Shown here: piece after piece, positions 18,248-27,895 of the stretch
Layout of the letters: each line of letters begins with the position of its first letter
Position numbering within the stretch: the first letter of the stretch is position 1
Assembly: GCA_001275005.1 (NCBI GenBank)
Contig: JWZX01003099.1
Span: 1-38,609, forward strand
Source: Chrysochromulina tobinii
Taxonomy: Eukaryota; Haptophyta; Prymnesiales; Chrysochromulinaceae
Reading direction: 5' to 3'
Length of the DNA: 38,609 bases
Program-made: the position numbers and the translations under genes
Notes under the pieces: model-generated
Databases searched by the model: none
Seen by the model: the letters and a program-made list of their open reading frames with translations, nothing else
What the model was told of the DNA's origin: nothing

Positions 18248-20335
18248 ATGGCGGAGCGCGACCTCTTCTCGATGCCCTCGGGGCTCGTGCCCAAGCCCTC
18301 GCCCTCGGCGCAGGGCCGCAAGCCGCCCTCCACGGTTGGAGAGAAGCGCAAGACGTGCAATTGCCGCAACAGCAGATGCCTCAAGCTCTACTGTGAGTGC
18401 TTCGCGTCGGGCCAGTACTGCTACGGGTGCAACTGCCAGAGCTGCTTCAATAATCCCGAGAACGACGAGCTGCGCAAGCAGGCCATCGAGTCCACGCTCG
18501 AGCGCAACCAGCAGGCGTTCCGGCCAAAGATCTCGAGCACCGAGCAGGCATCGAGTGCGCATAACCGCGGCTGCAACTGCAAGAAGTCGGGGTGCCTCAA
18601 GAAATACTGCGAGTGCTTTCAGGCGGGTATCAAGTGCGCGGACACGTGCAAGTGTGTCAACTGCCTCAACCGGAACGAAGGCCAGAAGGTTGTGCTGCCA
18701 TCGCCGGCACCAAAGCGCCAGCGCACTGCGACGGGCGCAGCTGCGGGCGCGACGCCGGCATCGCGCCTGGGCAGCGCGAGCGACGGCTTGATCACGCCAC
18801 GCGCCGCCTCTGAGCACCTCTCGGCCAGCCACCGCCTCGCCATCAGTCGCTCGCTGCTGGCGACGCCCACGGCACCCGCACTCCCGACGCCGCTCCAGCT
18901 CGCGCGAGTGGCAGTTGGGGAGTGCCTGTCGGACGAGCTACTCGAGGGGCTGTACGGCGCGCTGCTCGACCCCGAGATCGCCGCGATGCATCCCGAGCAA
19001 CAGGAGGCCGCCGTCCTCAGCCTCGTCCACAGGGCGCTGCACCAAGCGCTCAGCGCGGCGCGGCGGGCGGCCTCGCACCATCTTCCCACAGCAAGCGCCG
19101 CGCCGAGCGCCTCGCACCATCTTCCCACAGCAAGCGCCGCGCCGAGCGCCTCGCACCATCTTCCCACAGCAAGCGCCGCGCCGAGCGTCATCAGCAGCAG
19201 CAGCGGCGCCGTCGCCGCAATGCCCACGCCCGCGCAAGTGACGGCGCCCGTGCCCATGACAGCGCCCGCGGCAGCGCCTGTCGCCGGGAGCGCAGGCGCC
19301 GTCATGGGTGCCGCCCAGTCAGCGGTTCATTGGCCGCACCCGCGGGCCCCTGCAGCTGAGTTCCGCGCCGCGGTTGCCGCTGCGGCTGCGCCCGTGACGG
19401 CGCCCGCGCCCGTGACAGCGCCTGTGTCGGTTGCCGCTGCGGCTGCGGGCAACGACGCGGCGCCGACTACCGGCAACGGGGGCGCGGCGATGAGCAACGG
19501 GGGCGCGGCGCCTGGCGCGGCTGGCGGTGCGTGCCCCTCGGGTGGACCTTGGAAAGGAGCGCCCACCGCCGCAGCCGCCACCGCAGCCGCAGCCGCCACC
19601 ACCACCACCACCACCACCACCGCAGCCGCAGCCGCCAACGCCACCGCCACCACCACCACCACCACCGCCACCACCACCACCACGAGCGTTGGCGGTCGAC
19701 CTGTGCCTTGGGCGCCGTCTCGGGCGTCGATCGTCCCGCCCGCCACCGTCCCACCCCCGAGCGTCGCACCCGGTGCTACCGCTGCTGCCGCCGGCGGTGG
19801 TTTCGCACCCTTGGCCCTGAGTGGCGCCGCCGTGCCGGGTGCTGGCGCTGTGTCGGGCACAACACGCGGCGCTGTGTCGGGCTCCGTCCATCGCGCTGTG
19901 TCGTGCACAACCTGCGGCGCTGTGTCGGGCACATCCGGCGGCGCTGTGTCGGGCACAGCCAGCGGCGCCAGCTATGCGGGTGGGTCGAGCTGGACGAGCG
20001 TCGTGACGAAACCCGTGCCGAGCGCCGTTCCGAGCGCCATCAAGGGTGGCATCCAGTGGCCCTCGAGCGAGCCAGCAGCCTCCTCAGTAGCCTCGAAGCC
20101 CGGGCGATCTCGACCCAATGAGATTCGCAATCTCGGCAATCTCGTGCCGATGCATCAACTGCCGAGCAGCAAGGTCCCGCCAACCGCGGCCATAGCTGCG
20201 ACCATGCAACAGCCATCAACGCTCTCGTCGTCGGCGGCGCCGACGCACCCGCCGACGCTGGCGGCGGGGCCATCACAGCAGCAGCCTCAGCAGCAGCAGC
20301 CGACGCCGCAGCCGCACCAGCCGCACCGGAAGTAG
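18248..20335 (+). CDS. LIN54/TSO1-like CXC (CRC-domain) DNA-binding protein
   Basis: A single exon encodes 695 residues from ATG 18248. Residues 35-73 and 108-145 are two cysteine-rich CXC motifs ([18 protein letters not shown] and [18 protein letters not shown]). They are joined by a linker with [10 protein letters not shown], a variant of the family's RNPxAFxPK in which Pro is Gln. CRC domains bind the CHR element TTYGAA; LIN54 recruits the MuvB/DREAM complex to cell-cycle promoters, and plant TSO1/TCX proteins act similarly. The C-terminal 500 residues are low complexity: three 13-residue repeats, Thr/Ala tracts, five 8-residue GAVSGTxx repeats and Gln/Pro-rich ends, likely disordered. No LIN54 C-terminal helix (DCHIP) is recognisable. 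The gene is head to head with SIN3. Confidence 0.88.
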   Translation: MAERDLFSMPSGLVPKPSPSAQGRKPPSTVGEKRKTCNCRNSRCLKLYCECFASGQYCYGCNCQSCFNNPENDELRKQAIESTLERNQQAFRPKISSTEQASSAHNRGCNCKKSGCLKKYCECFQAGIKCADTCKCVNCLNRNEGQKVVLPSPAPKRQRTATGAAAGATPASRLGSASDGLITPRAASEHLSASHRLAISRSLLATPTAPALPTPLQLARVAVGECLSDELLEGLYGALLDPEIAAMHPEQQEAAVLSLVHRALHQALSAARRAASHHLPTASAAPSASHHLPTASAAPSASHHLPTASAAPSVISSSSGAVAAMPTPAQVTAPVPMTAPAAAPVAGSAGAVMGAAQSAVHWPHPRAPAAEFRAAVAAAAAPVTAPAPVTAPVSVAAAAAGNDAAPTTGNGGAAMSNGGAAPGAAGGACPSGGPWKGAPTAAAATAAAAATTTTTTTTAAAAANATATTTTTTATTTTTSVGGRPVPWAPSRASIVPPATVPPPSVAPGATAAAAGGGFAPLALSGAAVPGAGAVSGTTRGAVSGSVHRAVSCTTCGAVSGTSGGAVSGTASGASYAGGSSWTSVVTKPVPSAVPSAIKGGIQWPSSEPAASSVASKPGRSRPNEIRNLGNLVPMHQLPSSKVPPTAAIAATMQQPSTLSSSAAPTHPPTLAAGPSQQQPQQQQPTPQPHQPHRK
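19070..19186 (+). repeat. Coding 39-bp tandem repeat x3
   Basis: Three near-identical in-frame copies encode [13 protein letters not shown]. Each contains TCTTCCCACAG, which resembles a splice acceptor, but the frame is open and no splicing is needed. Confidence 0.9.
19844..19963 (+). repeat. Coding 24-bp tandem repeat x5
   Basis: Five diverged in-frame units encode GAVSGTTR-like octapeptides. Each begins GGCGCTGTGTCGGGC or a close variant, apart from one unit starting CGC. Confidence 0.85.
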
Positions 20336-20975
20336 AGAGGAAAGAGAGAGTCTCGAAGAGTAGAAGACTACCGAGTACCATACTGTGGGAGGTGTGGGTG
20401 CCTGGCTGCCTGCGCCCCGGCCGTTCGGCTGTTCGCACCGGCCGAGCGCGAGTGGCCCGAGAGCCATGACAGAGATCGCTGATCCTGCATCCTCGCCTCG
20501 GGTGTCGGGATCGGATCCGTCAGCGCGCATCGTCCACGGTCCGGTCTCCCCGGCGGATCCGGTGGATTCCGCTGCACGCGGTTCGGACGCGTCGGCCGTC
20601 GCGGCCGTAATATTCGTTATGTTTATTTTTATTATATTTGGGGATTTTTTGTCCGGTCGTTCGAGGACGCATCATCTCGCATCGGTTTAATAATAATGAA
20701 ATGTAAATTCATACATATGTCGCGGCTTGCCGCGCTTGCGGCTGCGCGCCGCGGCCGCTCGACCGCTTCGATTTCGCTTTTGTCCCGCTCGCGCTCCGCG
20801 CGTGTTACCACGTTCGCTTAAGCCGGCCGGGTGTACACGATTGTATATAACATATGGAACGTTTCCTTAAAAGATAGCGCGCCTACCTTCGGATGCGCCT
20901 CCCGGTCCTCCTACTCATACTACACGGCGCACCACGGTCAGACTCTCTCTGTCTACGAGCTATGTATCAGTATAA
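20336..20975. other. Convergent intergenic region, no gene seen
   Basis: This stretch lies between the CXC-protein stop and the J-protein stop. It contains an AT-rich patch (20605-20720) with TTTATTTTTATTATA and TTTAATAATAATGAAATG, likely 3'-end signals. No conserved frame or RNA gene is recognised. Confidence 0.5.
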
Positions 20976-21701
20976 CTAAGGGCGCACAAAGGCATGTGGG
21001 CTCGCATGCCTCATCGCGTCCGCCAGGGCCTCGGGTATCGCGCCCGGCTTGGCCCAGATCTTGGGTCGCAGGAGCAGCCGGTACACAGTATTGAGCAGCA
21101 GGGCCGTGGGCAACCAAGCCACGACGGACGTGACCGCGCGCCCAAGGTGCCCCCCATTCGCGAGGACGCCAGGAACGACGGCTGCTGCGAGGTGTTCGCC
21201 AAAGGTGGTGGAGAAGCTCACTCGGTGGTAGCGGCCACCGCTCGGAAGCTGTGTGGTCATGCTCATGTAATTGATGAGGAAGCCGATGCGAGAACCGCCC
21301 CAGAAGACGTGCTGCTGCTCATCCATCGATCCGTCCGGATGGATGGTGACTGTCACACGCCTCCCCTCACTGATGATTGTGCCGCGCAAAGTGAATCCCG
21401 GCCGCCACTGCCGCAACAAAGCCTGGCTGAGATGAGCGTTGAACGCTTTGCTGGCCTTGTCAAAGTCAAAGCCGCCGAGAATGTCCGCGTCGCTGCTGCA
21501 TCCGCCTTGGTCGTAGAGAGCTCTCTTAGACTCGTTGCCGAGCACGTCATAGGCTGCAGCCACCTTGCGAAAGAAACTCGCGGCAACCTCGTCGCCGGGA
21601 TTCTTGTCTGGGTGGCTCAGCAACGCTTGCTTGCGATACGCCTTCTTGATCTCCGCGGCCGAGGCACATCGATCCACTCCGAGGACCTCGTACAGGGACA
21701 T
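20976..21701 (-). CDS. J-domain (DnaJ/HSP40 type C) protein, probably membrane-associated
   Basis: A single exon encodes 241 residues from ATG 21701. The J domain occupies residues 2-68: [20 protein letters not shown], the diagnostic HPD at 30-32 in [12 protein letters not shown], and ALYDQGG at its end. There is no G/F-rich region, zinc finger or classical CTD, so it is a type C J-protein that would stimulate an Hsp70. The remainder has a beta-like segment ([20 protein letters not shown]) and a hydrophobic stretch [20 protein letters not shown] near residue 200 that may insert in a membrane. Its organelle and client are unknown. Confidence 0.85.
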   Translation of the reverse strand: MSLYEVLGVDRCASAAEIKKAYRKQALLSHPDKNPGDEVAASFFRKVAAAYDVLGNESKRALYDQGGCSSDADILGGFDFDKASKAFNAHLSQALLRQWRPGFTLRGTIISEGRRVTVTIHPDGSMDEQQHVFWGGSRIGFLINYMSMTTQLPSGGRYHRVSFSTTFGEHLAAAVVPGVLANGGHLGRAVTSVVAWLPTALLLNTVYRLLLRPKIWAKPGAIPEALADAMRHASPHAFVRP

Positions 21702-22349
21702 GTACGTGGGCACTCGTCGAAGAGTGGTGAAAGGGTTTGATGACGTGTTCACGTTCTCTCTGAAATTGCTGACCAATTTTCACGTGAACGTTATTTTGCC
21801 ATCGCGGCAAGACGCACACGCACCGGTCCCGTGGAGACACACCGTGGGAGGCGCAGACCAATTATCCTGTGGAAAGCCCACGCAGCGAGACTCGACGAAA
21901 GTGTGACATAGTGTCAAGTGTGGAAAGCTCATTAAAAGCTCAGCGAGACTCGACTCGACACTGCGTGGGTCGAAACGGCGTCCGTCGAGGGTGCGATTCA
22001 AATTCACGAGACAAGATGACGTGGCGCGAGCCGGGACCGGCGAGGAGAAGCAGCCCCCATACAGCCCGCGAGCGCGGTAAACAACCCGACTTAATAATGT
22101 ATTATACCTGATGACTGAACCGGCGCTCACAACCTCACAAAAGAACCGTTTCGCGACTCGGTGACTGTCCTAAACGCGAGCTAAATGCAATTGTCTAATA
22201 GACGTAAGAGACGATCATGTGTCTGAGATGCCCGCACCCTGCGTCTCTGGCGTAAGTGGTAAGTCGTCTCTTAAAGGTTGAAGCCCAAGACTCTTGGTCT
22301 AAGACCAGGACTTGCAAGCACTACGGAACTAGGATGGCGGCGGGGACGA
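21702..22349. other. Intergenic region with a structured segment
   Basis: This stretch lies upstream of the J-protein and downstream of the cysteine-rich gene. AGCGAGACTCGAC is duplicated (21884 and 21942). A possible RNA-like stem-loop lies at 22205-22273 (separate entry). No coding gene is supported. Confidence 0.5.
22205..22307. other. Inverted-repeat cluster, possible structured RNA
   Basis: TAAGAGACGA (22205-22214) pairs perfectly with TCGTCTCTTA (22264-22273). Inside, GAGATGC (22225-22231) can pair with GCGTCTC (22241-22247) with one G-U, leaving a 9-nt loop. Just downstream, TGGTCTAAGACCA (22295-22307) is palindromic. No RNA family is recognised; it could be a 3'-UTR structure of the gene ending at 22350. 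Confidence 0.4.
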
Positions 22350-25300
22350 TCACCCAATCCGGACCGACGGGAGGGAGGCCTTGCCCGGAGGAGGTAAAAT
22401 GATCCGTGGCGGCGGCGGCGGGCGTGGCGGAGCTGGAGATGACGGAGGTGGTGGAGGCACCAACCTGGACTCGAAGCCCCAGTCAACGCCGATCATGTAC
22501 GTTCGAATGTATTGACGGTCGACGTAATACCCACCGAGCCACCTCATAATCGATTCGACATCGCGATCTGGGAACAGCACAATGGCGTGCTGGAAGAACG
22601 TGCAAGGAATGGGGACCCTTTGATTCGCGTATGCCCAATTCGTGAGGAACGTCTGCCTGGCGACCGGGTCCGCATAGGTAGCGAATGGAACGTACATGTT
22701 GCACGTGTAGCCGGTGGGCAGTGGGTCGACAAAGAAACGCATGGCGTCGAGCCCCTTGAAAGCCACGAGCACGTCCAGGTCTCGAAAGTCGGGCGTGTCT
22801 GTGTGGCAGATGTTGTCATCTGTGTGCGTGTTATGGGAGGAACGTCCAACACACAGGCGCGCCTTGGGGCATGTGACGGGGTCGTCGGGGTCGAGGCATT
22901 GTGTCCCAAAACGGTCGGTGACGACATTGGGGTTGCAATCAATGCGAAGCTGGACGGCTGCTTCTTCAATCTCACTCTCGTAGAGCGAAAACTCGCTGCA
23001 GGGGAACCTTCGGCTGAAGTCCCAGTTCTCGAACATTGGCCGGAACGCGTCTGGCCCGTCCAAGCGGCACGTCTGGCCCGGCTGCATGAGATCCGCCTCC
23101 GTGTAGTAGTGTCGAGAGCTCGAAAAAGTGGTGGACCTCTTGCAGTAGCGCAAGCCACCAGCCATGTTGTGACCCACGATGTCAAGATTTGGCGGCACGA
23201 TGCCGCGAATACGCTTCTCGACGGAGCCGATGCGCGTGCCTCGAAAGTAGGAGCCCATTTTCGAGACTTGCTTCTCGCGCGCCCTACCACCCTGCGGCAG
23301 CACCGAACCTTCTCGGGCGAACCAATCCCCGCAGTAGTTGCAAATTCGCTGCGCCCACGCGTCCTCCTGCCGTTGGCAAAATCTGAGCATGATCTTCGGG
23401 TCGCACGACTTTGAAAACGTCTCCATGCGCACAAGCTCCAAGGTCTGCGACTGGCCCACGCGCGCCAAGCACTTGATGCACGCGGTAGATGCGTACCCGT
23501 TCTCAGGCCGGCCAACAAAATTCGGTGTGCCGGATACAGACCGGTTTCCTCGCATGTGTCCCGCTTGCCCACACTGGACCACCGTGAGTCCCTGGTTGAG
23601 GCACACCTGAGGCAGCCCATCTTGAGACTGGACGTTGCCGCAAAAATAGAGCTTGTAGCGAATCCGTTGGCAGTAGTCGTGGTCTGGAAAGCCCGCACAG
23701 GTCACGTCGTTGAGGATCATGCTCGAGCAGTCGTCCCCGCCGAACCATGGGTGGCAACGGCATGTGCCATTCTGATCATAGCCGATGATGGGATGGCCGC
23801 TAATGTTGAGGCACGTGCCGCGCAAGTCGTCGCAGTTGTGCGTCGCGTTGCAGCGGGGGCCAAAGCGCAGGGAGAGCGCCGCCTGGAGTCGCGCCCACAT
23901 GTCGACGCCGGCAATGGACGGGCCCGCGAGGATTCGCTGCGCGGACGGGATGCGATCCCATGCGGTGATCTGTTGAGTCAGCACCAGCAGCTGCGTCCGC
24001 CGTCTCGTAGGGGCGCGCATGTACGCATCAGCAGACTCCAGAGCTTCCCGCGGACCCATCTGAATGACCGGTGGAGCGACCTGAGTGAGTGGCCGGTACG
24101 TAGTGTCGAGCGGATCATCGACAAGCCCGGGTGTATCTTGCTGCTGTCCGTGCTCCGCGTCGGTACCGAGTTCGTCATGGTGTAAACGGGGACGCCCAGG
24201 GCGGCCTGCACTGGACGAAGGGTCGCGCACCACCGTCTCAAACGAAAAATCCAAGGATGGATCGAGCGCAGGAAAGTCTAAAGAGGGCAGCTCCGAAAGG
24301 CGCCGAGAGCCGGTTTGAGAGACGTTCTGAGTGACGTTCTGGGAAGGCCGGGGCGGCGGGTACAGGGGATTCACCACAGGCACGGGCAGGTCGGGCTTCG
24401 ACCAGGAGGTCATGAGGTGATCATAGCACATGAAGAACTCGTTGAGCCGCGGTCGATTGGGCCTCTCGATGCCATGGACTCGGTTCTTGGGAGGCTGTGC
24501 GGGGAAGTCAGAACAATTCTCGGCGGCGCGGTTGCGCTTGTATGCGATGCAAGAAGTGCTGCTCAGTGGGTCAAAGTAGGTCGGCACCTCCGAATCGAGA
24601 ATCTTGCGCGGGACGCGGCGGATGGGTGGCCATGGAAACCAGGCGACGATGTTGGAGGCCGTCCGAAGATCGTACCCTTCCATGTAACGGGCGCCCTGGT
24701 ACTCGCGCCCTTGAACAAACGGGAGACTAATGACGACATAACTATCAAGAGGTAGGTTGGTTGCCGGGTTGCGCTCCATGCACTTGTTTGATCCCGGGCA
24801 CCATATGCACTGGGAGTACAGTTCGCACGTCATGCAATCCGCGTACGTACTGCAATTGTACGCCTTGACCTCGATGCGCCCTGTGAAGTCGCCCTGCCAC
24901 ACTTCGACCTCGGCGTTGCGATAGTCGTGCACACCCTCCTGATCGAACACATGGACGTACCTGGGCATCCAGTTGCGGTTGATCGGGCCCGAATTGAATG
25001 CACCGCCATCATCATCGCTGCGGATGAGGACAGTCTCAAACGTTTGCAGCAGCCAGGTAACGGTCGTGTTGGGCATGACCGAGACGCGTTGAGGCGTGAA
25101 GTGGGTGTCGTTCACGAGAATCGTCACGTTCAAGCCGACGTACGCGGAGGCCCCGTCCTCGTTTACGTAGGCCTCGGGTGCTCGGTAAGACTCCGGCGGC
25201 AGCTGAAGTCCACCTGTGTAATCGACGACAAATCCCTCGGGCAGCAGCCACCGAGTTTGAGTGATCGGGTTACTGGTCCCTAAGTACCCCTCATTGACAA

Positions 25301-25580
25301 CTGGGTCGGGCCTTGTGACCGTCCGCGCAGGAAATTCGGCCGCATTTATGAAGGTTCCCATCAGGCACGCGATGTTGTTTGAGGGACAGAGCGAACGGTC
25401 CTCTGGAAAGTTCGCGGTCAAAGTCTGTGCAGGCGGCGAGACCGCTGTCGGCGCTGGCGGCGGCTGCCCAGTTAGCGGCACCACTAATGTCCCGAGAAGC
25501 AGGACGAGCAGGCGCGCGGCACCCGCCATCTGCGAGATCGGAAGCTGGACGTGGCAGGGAGGACGCACTGCAAGCTTCAT
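22350..25580 (-). CDS. Large secreted cysteine-rich protein with cupredoxin-like, PSI-like and EGF-like modules
   Basis: A single exon encodes 1076 residues from ATG 25580; an in-frame ATG at 25529 gives the tighter signal peptide MAGAARLLVLLLGTLVVPLTG and is equally possible. Residues ~130-245 resemble a cupredoxin: VSVMPNTTVTWLLQTFE and FDQEGVHDYRNAEVEVWQGD mirror the F-x-x-x-G-x-Y-x-Y-C region of plastocyanin. The copper-binding Cys and His positions are not conserved. Next is a PSI-like knot (CMTCELYSQCIWCPGSNKC). Near residue 600 an EGF-like motif (NGTCRCHPWFGGDDC) follows a Cys-pair cluster. More Cys-rich sequence continues to a Pro-rich C-terminus (PPPPPSSPAPPRPPPPP), which recalls algal wall or scale glycoproteins. 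There are many N-x-S/T sequons and no membrane anchor at the C-terminus. A cell-covering or adhesive role is inferred only. Confidence 0.75.
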   Translation of the reverse strand: MKLAVRPPCHVQLPISQMAGAARLLVLLLGTLVVPLTGQPPPAPTAVSPPAQTLTANFPEDRSLCPSNNIACLMGTFINAAEFPARTVTRPDPVVNEGYLGTSNPITQTRWLLPEGFVVDYTGGLQLPPESYRAPEAYVNEDGASAYVGLNVTILVNDTHFTPQRVSVMPNTTVTWLLQTFETVLIRSDDDGGAFNSGPINRNWMPRYVHVFDQEGVHDYRNAEVEVWQGDFTGRIEVKAYNCSTYADCMTCELYSQCIWCPGSNKCMERNPATNLPLDSYVVISLPFVQGREYQGARYMEGYDLRTASNIVAWFPWPPIRRVPRKILDSEVPTYFDPLSSTSCIAYKRNRAAENCSDFPAQPPKNRVHGIERPNRPRLNEFFMCYDHLMTSWSKPDLPVPVVNPLYPPPRPSQNVTQNVSQTGSRRLSELPSLDFPALDPSLDFSFETVVRDPSSSAGRPGRPRLHHDELGTDAEHGQQQDTPGLVDDPLDTTYRPLTQVAPPVIQMGPREALESADAYMRAPTRRRTQLLVLTQQITAWDRIPSAQRILAGPSIAGVDMWARLQAALSLRFGPRCNATHNCDDLRGTCLNISGHPIIGYDQNGTCRCHPWFGGDDCSSMILNDVTCAGFPDHDYCQRIRYKLYFCGNVQSQDGLPQVCLNQGLTVVQCGQAGHMRGNRSVSGTPNFVGRPENGYASTACIKCLARVGQSQTLELVRMETFSKSCDPKIMLRFCQRQEDAWAQRICNYCGDWFAREGSVLPQGGRAREKQVSKMGSYFRGTRIGSVEKRIRGIVPPNLDIVGHNMAGGLRYCKRSTTFSSSRHYYTEADLMQPGQTCRLDGPDAFRPMFENWDFSRRFPCSEFSLYESEIEEAAVQLRIDCNPNVVTDRFGTQCLDPDDPVTCPKARLCVGRSSHNTHTDDNICHTDTPDFRDLDVLVAFKGLDAMRFFVDPLPTGYTCNMYVPFATYADPVARQTFLTNWAYANQRVPIPCTFFQHAIVLFPDRDVESIMRWLGGYYVDRQYIRTYMIGVDWGFESRLVPPPPPSSPAPPRPPPPPRIILPPPGKASLPSVRIG

Positions 25581-25605
25581 GACATTTGGTTGGAGAGGTT
25601 GCTTC

Positions 25606-25659
25606 ACCGGTAAGAGTACCGGTAACTGTACCGGTAGTCTTACCGGTACCGGTACCGGT
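25606..25659. promoter_or_regulatory. Phased ACCGGT array upstream of the cysteine-rich gene
   Basis: Six copies of the palindrome ACCGGT start at 25606, 25618, 25630, 25642, 25648 and 25654, that is at 12, 12, 12, 6 and 6 bp spacing. The array ends 26 bp before the ATG at 25580. It looks like a clustered binding site or a young 12-bp/6-bp tandem repeat; its function is unknown. Confidence 0.7.
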
Positions 25660-25767
25660 TTCTGCTGGCGCCCGCCGCAACGCCGCGAGGTGACACTACT
25701 ACTACTGCGAAACTAGACAGAATGACGCTGATTAACTGTGTGACGATATGGGAGCGCCAAAGGAGCG

Positions 25768-26904
25768 TTAGTCCATCCACTTAACATACCGATACCAGGA
25801 GGCTGGGTAGTGGGCACGCTCTATGAGCAGCGGGGGTGGCAGGTCTGAAGTCGAACTCATCGTCGTGAGCATTTTGCCAGGCACGAGGGCGTCGCAACCT
25901 GTTGCGGGCCGCCCTTTGCAGCTGGGCTCGCCTCTGCAGGTGCGATTCTGAATTCCTCTGAGATCAAGGCAGTGGCGCGAGCAGCGCTCGAGACGCGCCA
26001 AATCGGTCAGGTTGCTGCGAAGGAAGATGCCGTGGTGACTCCACGTTCGCAACTTGCGCGCGAGGTCCCAAGGCTCGCCGAATGAGGTGAAGTGCCAACC
26101 TGCGTTCGGTATGGTCGGGTAGCTCTCGTGAAGAGGAGCCGACCATACGCGCTCGCGATACCCGGTGAAGCCCGTGCTCATCTCACCGAGAGCCGCGGGT
26201 GTGGCGTTTTCATATTGCCCATACATTGCCTGGAGGGTGGCGGCGCTGAAGGCTCGCGTGCCATGCTTCCAATCGTTGCCAATCTGGCAATGCACTCCAT
26301 ATTGGTAGAGCGACAGCTTCAGAATGTAGAAGAACGGCCTCTCCTTCGAGGCAGCATCACCGTCAAAGGGATAGCACTGAGCGAGCATGCGCACGACGTC
26401 TGGCTTGGCAATCTCGTCCGTGTCGCCAAAGAGGGCTAGGTCTCCTGGCGACGCGAGCTCGATGACCGTCTCGACCAATACGAAGCGCTGAAAGGCTTCG
26501 AAGCACATCACTCTGTTGTGCACCCACCTGCCGCCTTGGCAGTAACGAGCACTGCCCTGATGAAAGTCGACGACCCGCACTGTCATCTTGGTTGCCAAGC
26601 TTTGCCAAGCTTTAGGCACGGAGCCGTTGGCCAACAGCGATGTGAGCACCAACGGTTTCGCGGACCTGGCCGTGTGCGTGGTGCTCGATTCTGCGATGAC
26701 AAAACGATCGACGACCTCACCAAGCGTTTGCAGGTGCAACCAAAGCATATCGAGCTCGAAGCCAAATGGGATGCAGTCCCAAATCCTACGGTGCTTTGTC
26801 GGCGAGTCGGGCACGATAGGGTGCTGATCGCGCGTGTGGTTTACAAACCTGCTTGACCGCGGCCCAAACGAGACTCTGCGCAGCGCCGCGGCGCAGCTTT
26901 CCAT
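25768..26904 (-). CDS. GT17-family (MGAT3-like) N-acetylglucosaminyltransferase
   Basis: A single exon encodes 378 residues from ATG 26904. The GT17 signature is clear: RRIWDCIPFGFELDMLWLHL followed by VVDRFVIAESSTTHT matches the family's F-x-x-E-L-D-x-L and FVI-x-E-S blocks. LALFGDTDEIAKPDVV is the D-x-D-E-I metal/nucleotide site, and GWHFTSFGEPWDLARKL is the conserved late motif. Animal MGAT3 adds the bisecting GlcNAc to N-glycans in the Golgi; GT17 members are widespread in algae and fungi with untested substrates. No N-terminal membrane anchor is visible, so either a 5' exon is missing or targeting differs. It lies near a large predicted glycosyltransferase gene on the same strand, with no evidence of joint regulation. 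Confidence 0.87.
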   Translation of the reverse strand: MESCAAALRRVSFGPRSSRFVNHTRDQHPIVPDSPTKHRRIWDCIPFGFELDMLWLHLQTLGEVVDRFVIAESSTTHTARSAKPLVLTSLLANGSVPKAWQSLATKMTVRVVDFHQGSARYCQGGRWVHNRVMCFEAFQRFVLVETVIELASPGDLALFGDTDEIAKPDVVRMLAQCYPFDGDAASKERPFFYILKLSLYQYGVHCQIGNDWKHGTRAFSAATLQAMYGQYENATPAALGEMSTGFTGYRERVWSAPLHESYPTIPNAGWHFTSFGEPWDLARKLRTWSHHGIFLRSNLTDLARLERCSRHCLDLRGIQNRTCRGEPSCKGRPATGCDALVPGKMLTTMSSTSDLPPPLLIERAHYPASWYRYVKWMD

Positions 26905-27895
26905 CGCGTATAAATACACACTTTGCGAAAAGGCCGGATTTGGACACGGGGGACAACTACCGTTACCGCGTTAGAATGTTACCACTTCCGTGTATACATG
27001 TTAGCCGAACGCGTACCAAGACCGTGCGAAAATATCCAAATAACATCTTCCAGAAGGTTGCTTCTGCTTCAGAATTTAGAAAATTGATTTCCGCGACAAG
27101 AGTCGACTAGGCTCTAGGGCCCAGAGGCCTGCAGCGGCACCGCGTCCGCGACACCGTTCTCGGTTCTCAAGGTGACGAGGTCTCCGCGGTCCAGCCCCGA
27201 ACCCGTCACGGTAGTTGGATCTAAAAAAAATACAGTTACATAACGATTCGCGGTTTGTACCGTCGACGACGTACATTATAGATATAGTAGCAGTGAGCAG
27301 AATGGCACATGTGTAACGTAAGGCCGGCCGATCGATGGTGAATAGATGGAGAATGCTTGCCGTTCGGTCCCGGCGTAGTCCCGGCGCTCATGCCTTCGGC
27401 TGCGACTCCGCGCCTGAGGTTGAGCGTGTCTGGACGTGGGCACCCGGCGGGCAGTGCGGCACGCCTCCGCTGCCCGCCGTGGTCCTCTCTCTCTCGCTCT
27501 CTCTCTCTCAGACCTGCAATGAACGGCCGCCGCCGCGGCGGGCGGCGCTCGTACGCCCCCCCGGGCGCACGTGCTTGAGCGCGGGGAGTCACCCAAGCGT
27601 CCGCGGGGCTTGTGGAGTAGCTCACCTGATGAGGGAGGCCATCACAGGTCATCAGTGATCATCAGTAGCAATCACAAGCGTCCGCGGGGCTTATGGAGTA
27701 GCTCGCTTGATGAGGGAAGCCATCAGTCGCTTGATGAGGGAAGCCATCAGTCGCTTGATGAGGGAAGCCATCAGTCGCTTGATGAGGGAAGCCATCAGTC
27801 GCTTGATGAGGGAAGCCATCAGTCAGGATAAGTCGCAAACAGAGGCCATCAGTGGCAATCACCCCCATCGCAGTCCTCGGTGATGAGGGAGGCCA
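26905..27895. other. Intergenic region, possibly with a 3' exon of the large glycosyltransferase gene
   Basis: It begins with the GT17 5' region, which holds TATAAATA and CTTTGCGAAAAGG at 26910-26933. It then has an AT-rich stretch and CT microsatellite (27483-27511). From 27570 it is filled with decamer-family repeats and a 24-bp tandem repeat. An alternative terminal exon of the downstream-ending glycosyltransferase gene could run 27625-27236 (phase 0, CATCAG|GTGAGC, 129 residues). Its Arg/Pro-rich composition makes me doubt it is coding. Confidence 0.4.
27704..27823 (-). repeat. 24-bp tandem repeat x5 related to the intron family
   Basis: Five identical 24-bp units contain CTTGATGAGGGAAGCCATCA (sense strand TGATGGCTTCCCTCATCAAG). 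The unit is a compound of the decamer family with its CCCTCATCA terminus. It lies in the 3' region of the large minus-strand gene, within a probable last intron or 3' UTR. Confidence 0.9.

Noticed and set aside
19070-19186. Tandem TCTTCCCACAG acceptors as introns in the CXC gene
   Set aside because: The 39-bp units are in frame, there is no matching donor or exon-edge duplication, and the protein reads through smoothly.
22190-22340. Possible tRNA gene
   Set aside because: Stems are present but there is no T-loop GGTTCRANNCC, no A-box and no 7-bp acceptor pairing.
27236-27625. A twelfth exon of the glycosyltransferase gene
   Set aside because: The junction is phase 0 and begins after CATCAG, but the 129 residues are Arg/Pro-rich with a CT-microsatellite-derived Arg-Glu run and no domain. 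It is left as an alternative only.
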